From contig DBPP01000015.1 of the NCBI GenBank assembly GCA_002305575.1, positions 1 to 49,512 on the forward strand: DNA of 49,512 bases, given 5' to 3'. The position numbers were made by a program, and so were the translations under genes. Shown here piece by piece: positions 48,110 to 49,512 of the stretch (the first letter of the stretch is position 1; each line of letters begins with the position of its first letter). The notes below the pieces were generated by a model, which had not been told where the DNA came from, did no database searches, and saw only the letters and a program-made list of their open reading frames with translations. The DNA comes from Ruminococcaceae bacterium UBA1417. GTDB lineage: Bacteria; Bacillota; Clostridia; Oscillospirales; Acutalibacteraceae.

Positions 48110-48154
48110 AAACAGCAAAGGCGACGGCAAGGGATGCCGTCGCCTTTGCTGTTT
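48110..48154 (+). terminator. Very stable hairpin terminator without an adjacent gene
   Basis: AAACAGCAAAGGCGACGGCA (48110-48129) pairs perfectly over 20 bp with its inverted copy at 48135-48154 around a 5-base loop; the T tract is part of the right arm (TGTTT). The nearest gene upstream on this strand ends 740 bases away. Confidence 0.85.
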
Positions 48155-48218
48155 AGATCGCTGGAAAGAGAAAAACGCCGGACACAGGCTAGATTGCTGT
48201 GCAAAAGGCGGTCTGTTA

Positions 48219-48227
48219 TGGTATAAT
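48219..48227 (+). promoter_or_regulatory. Extended -10 promoter of the phosphatase gene
   Basis: TGG-TATAAT (48219-48227) is a consensus extended -10 element. No good -35 is at the usual distance. The leader to the start codon at 48435 is about 200 bases with no gene that I can support. Confidence 0.65.
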
Positions 48228-48434
48228 ACAGCTGGCGTGCTTTCCAGGACAGAATTTCCGGGACGGAAAGGAATCGGAAGCTCGAAAAAAGTCTCATGAC
48301 CGACCCAAAAGACCGAAACGGAAAGTCCAAAACAGCACGATACAACGGCGCGGATTTGTATGCGCTGTGTGGTAAAAATGTTGAAAAGTCCGTAAAGATC
48401 AGGGCTTGCAGGTTTATGGAGGGACAAAACCACA

Positions 48435-48911
48435 ATGACCAAAATACTTTTTGTGTGCCACGGCAATATCTGCCGCAGTCCAATGGCGGAGTTTGTTATG
48501 AAGGAAATCGTGCGGCGGGGCGGGGATGCACAGCGGTTTGAAATTGCGTCCTGTGCGGTCAGCCGCGAGGAAATCGGAAATGATATTCACAGCGGCACGC
48601 GCCGCAAGCTTATCGAAATGCACATTCCCTTCGAAAAGCGTGCTGCGGTGCAGCTCACGCGCGCCGACTATGACCGCTGGGATTATCTGATCGCAATGGA
48701 TACCGCCAATGTGCGTGGCATCGAACGCATCACCGGCGGTGACCCGGCGCATAAAGTCCATCTGCTGCTGGAATTTGCCGGAGAATATGGCAGCATTGCC
48801 GATCCTTGGTATACCGGCGATTTCGACGAAACCTACCGTGATGTTCTGCGCGGATGCAAGGCACTGTATCAGTCGATAAAAAATCGTCAAACATTGCAAA
48901 GAACATGTTGA
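48435..48911 (+). CDS. Low-molecular-weight protein tyrosine phosphatase
   Basis: Phosphatase of 158 aa. The N-terminal active loop VCHGNICRS fits C-x5-R-S with the nucleophile C9, and the acid/base aspartate is in ADPWYTGDF near residue 130. The enzyme removes phosphate from tyrosine residues; in Gram-positives relatives act on protein tyrosine kinases of capsule synthesis or on stress-related targets. No kinase gene is nearby. GGAGGG lies about 11 bases before ATG 48435. The last codons carry the -35 element of the next gene (48908-48913). Confidence 0.95.
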   Translation: MTKILFVCHGNICRSPMAEFVMKEIVRRGGDAQRFEIASCAVSREEIGNDIHSGTRRKLIEMHIPFEKRAAVQLTRADYDRWDYLIAMDTANVRGIERITGGDPAHKVHLLLEFAGEYGSIADPWYTGDFDETYRDVLRGCKALYQSIKNRQTLQRTC

Positions 48912-48936
48912 CAAAATTGATGCGTACCGCTATAAT
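48908..48936 (+). promoter_or_regulatory. Consensus promoter of the ArsR-type regulator gene
   Basis: TTGACA (48908-48913) and TATAAT (48931-48936) are both perfect and 17 bases apart. The -35 overlaps the stop codon of the phosphatase gene. Confidence 0.92.
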
Positions 48937-48947
48937 GAAATCGATAA

Positions 48948-48965
48948 ATGAACAAACGCTCATAT
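48948..48965 (+). promoter_or_regulatory. Candidate ArsR/SmtB-type operator
   Basis: ATGAACAAACGCTCATAT contains the imperfect dyad TGAAC-AAAC-GCTCA typical of ArsR/SmtB family sites, placed at the transcription start of the regulator gene. A related sequence follows the gene at 49430-49446. Confidence 0.65.
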
Positions 48966-48985
48966 GTTGAATGGAGAGCGAAAGC

Positions 48986-49399
48986 ATGGCGAAAAAAGAA
49001 AAGGGTAAGACAGCGAAAATTGAATCGAAGCCTTCCAAGAAGAAAGCGAAAAAAGAGGTGCCGGAATGTGCTGGAGAGCATGCCCACGCCGATTTGCAGG
49101 CGGTGCAGGCGAATGTTCCGCCGCTCGATACGCTGTTTCAACTTGCGGAACTGTTTAAAATGTTCGGCGATACAACGCGTATCCGCATCATGTGTGTTTT
49201 GTTCCAGCGGGAACTGTGTGTCTGTGAAATTGCAGAGTTGCTGGAGATGGGGCAGTCTGCCATTTCCCATCAGTTGCGGCTTTTGCGTAACGCGCATCTG
49301 GTTAAGGTCAAGCGCGATGGCAAGCAGTCCTATTATTCGCTCGATGACGCCCATGTCCGCGAGATTTACCTGATGGGTCTCGAGCATATTTCAGAATAA
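48986..49399 (+). CDS. ArsR/SmtB-family metal-sensing repressor (CadC-like)
   Basis: Repressor of 137 aa. A Lys-rich N-terminal extension (about 1-28) leads to CAGEHAHAD, a possible metal-binding Cys/His segment. The winged helix has LFQLAELFKMFGDTTRIRIMCVLFQRELCVCEIAELLEMGQSAISHQLRLLRN in consecutive blocks, with the ELCVCEI motif on the sensing helix (CxC, as in CadC/ArsR for soft metals) and LDDAHV near the C-terminal helix, where zinc sensors carry D and H ligands. So it may sense cadmium, lead or zinc. GGAGAG precedes ATG 48986. It has a perfect promoter, an operator-like site and a terminator, and the next gene, cut by the window edge, begins 68 bases downstream. Confidence 0.93.
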   Translation: MAKKEKGKTAKIESKPSKKKAKKEVPECAGEHAHADLQAVQANVPPLDTLFQLAELFKMFGDTTRIRIMCVLFQRELCVCEIAELLEMGQSAISHQLRLLRNAHLVKVKRDGKQSYYSLDDAHVREIYLMGLEHISE

Positions 49400-49419
49400 T
49401 CCCTTCGGGATTATTTTTT
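49395..49419 (+). terminator. Terminator or attenuator after the ArsR-type gene
   Basis: AATAATCCC (49395-49403), TTC, GGGATTATT (49407-49415), then TTTTA. The hairpin includes the stop codon. Confidence 0.85.
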
Positions 49420-49426
49420 AATAAAA

Positions 49427-49446
49427 ATATGAATAATTGAGCATAT
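49427..49446 (+). promoter_or_regulatory. Second operator-like dyad before the edge gene
   Basis: ATATG (49427-49431) and CATAT (49442-49446) flank AATAATTGAG. The stretch ATGAATAATTGAGCATAT aligns with the site at 48948-48965 in 13 of 18 positions, suggesting the same repressor acts on both genes. Confidence 0.55.
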
Positions 49447-49467
49447 ATTGCAAAGAGAGGGATAGGG

Positions 49468-49512
49468 ATGAAGAGCAGAGAAGGCGTATGCGTATGCGGT
49501 CACGATCGCGCG
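49468..49512 (+). CDS. Start of a gene cut by the window edge, possible metal transport protein
   Basis: Only 15 codons are present. ATG 49468 follows AGAGAGGGATAGGG, a good ribosome site. The visible peptide begins MKSREGVCVCGHDRA, with a C-x-C-x-H cluster such as found at the N-terminus of cadmium/zinc P-type ATPases and other metal proteins. The position after a CadC-like repressor with matching operators supports a metal exporter, but the family cannot be confirmed from these residues. Confidence 0.5.
   Translation, partial: MKSREGVCVCGHDRA

Noticed and set aside
48296..48541. Possible 81-codon gene in the leader of the tyrosine phosphatase gene
   Set aside because: It runs out of frame into the phosphatase gene, has no good ribosome site and no recognisable sequence.

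Overview
The window is 49.5 kb of GC-rich, gene-dense DNA from a Gram-positive-type (monoderm) bacterium, most likely a high-GC member of the Clostridia (Oscillospiraceae-like gut lineages fit best; this is inference). Supporting signs are a BceRSAB-type peptide-sensing module, a class B sortase, a VanW-family surface lipoprotein, a LexA box of the Bacillus/Clostridium type inside a consensus promoter, lipoprotein signal peptides, AGGAGG ribosome sites, a PadR/DUF1700-like/DUF4097 operon, and a ThiI without a rhodanese domain. There are 45 chromosomal genes with an intact end (one of them, the sortase, interrupted by an in-frame amber codon), one clear frameshifted pseudogene, and one gene cut by the right edge. 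No rRNA, tRNA, CRISPR array, insertion sequence or prophage was recognised.

Layout. 1-4.9 kb: response regulator and histidine kinase, then a separate transcription unit for a Bce-type ABC transporter preceded by a textbook BceR-type operator. 4.9-5.5 kb: decayed GNAT acetyltransferase. 5.5-8.4 kb (minus): zinc-ribbon membrane protein, Gfo/Idh/MocA oxidoreductase, AI-2E-type permease. 8.5-11.9 kb: SOS operon of DNA polymerase IV, a radical-SAM DNA repair/modification protein and its DUF4130 partner. 11.9-13.5 kb (minus): a glycolipid glycosyltransferase fused to a degenerate NUDIX domain. 13.8-23.2 kb: VanW lipoprotein, NAD synthase, 2-hydroxyacid dehydrogenase, cysteine desulfurase, ThiI, CinA, and the interrupted sortase B. 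23.4-29.2 kb: sugar-type solute-binding lipoprotein, HAD phosphatase, ECF transporter S component, amidohydrolase, HtrA protease. 29.4-31.8 kb (minus): NahK-like kinase and a GHKL sensor-like membrane protein. 32-34.1 kb: PadR operon. 34.2-37.4 kb: flavin-binding-fold protein, HAD hydrolase, ABC-F ATPase. 37.5-40 kb: sigma factor, putative anti-sigma, lipoprotein, small membrane protein. 40-42.2 kb: two-gene chromate transporter divergent from a LysR regulator. 42.3-44.7 kb: DUF4867 protein and a sodium symporter. 44.8-47.4 kb: MarR regulator, MATE exporter, cytidylate-kinase-like protein. 47.4-48.4 kb: a gene desert that looks like decayed coding DNA. 48.4-49.5 kb: low-molecular-weight tyrosine phosphatase, ArsR/CadC-type regulator and the first codons of a probable metal-handling gene.

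The most noteworthy items are the SOS-controlled polymerase IV / radical SAM / DUF4130 operon, the glycosyltransferase-NUDIX fusion with a broken Nudix box, the amber codon in the sortase in a region that almost never uses TAG as a stop, and several self-consistent operator systems readable directly from the sequence: BceR box, MarR twin operators, PadR dyad over a -35 element, and interleaved divergent promoters at the chromate locus. All functional assignments rest on reading motifs by eye; no database search was run.
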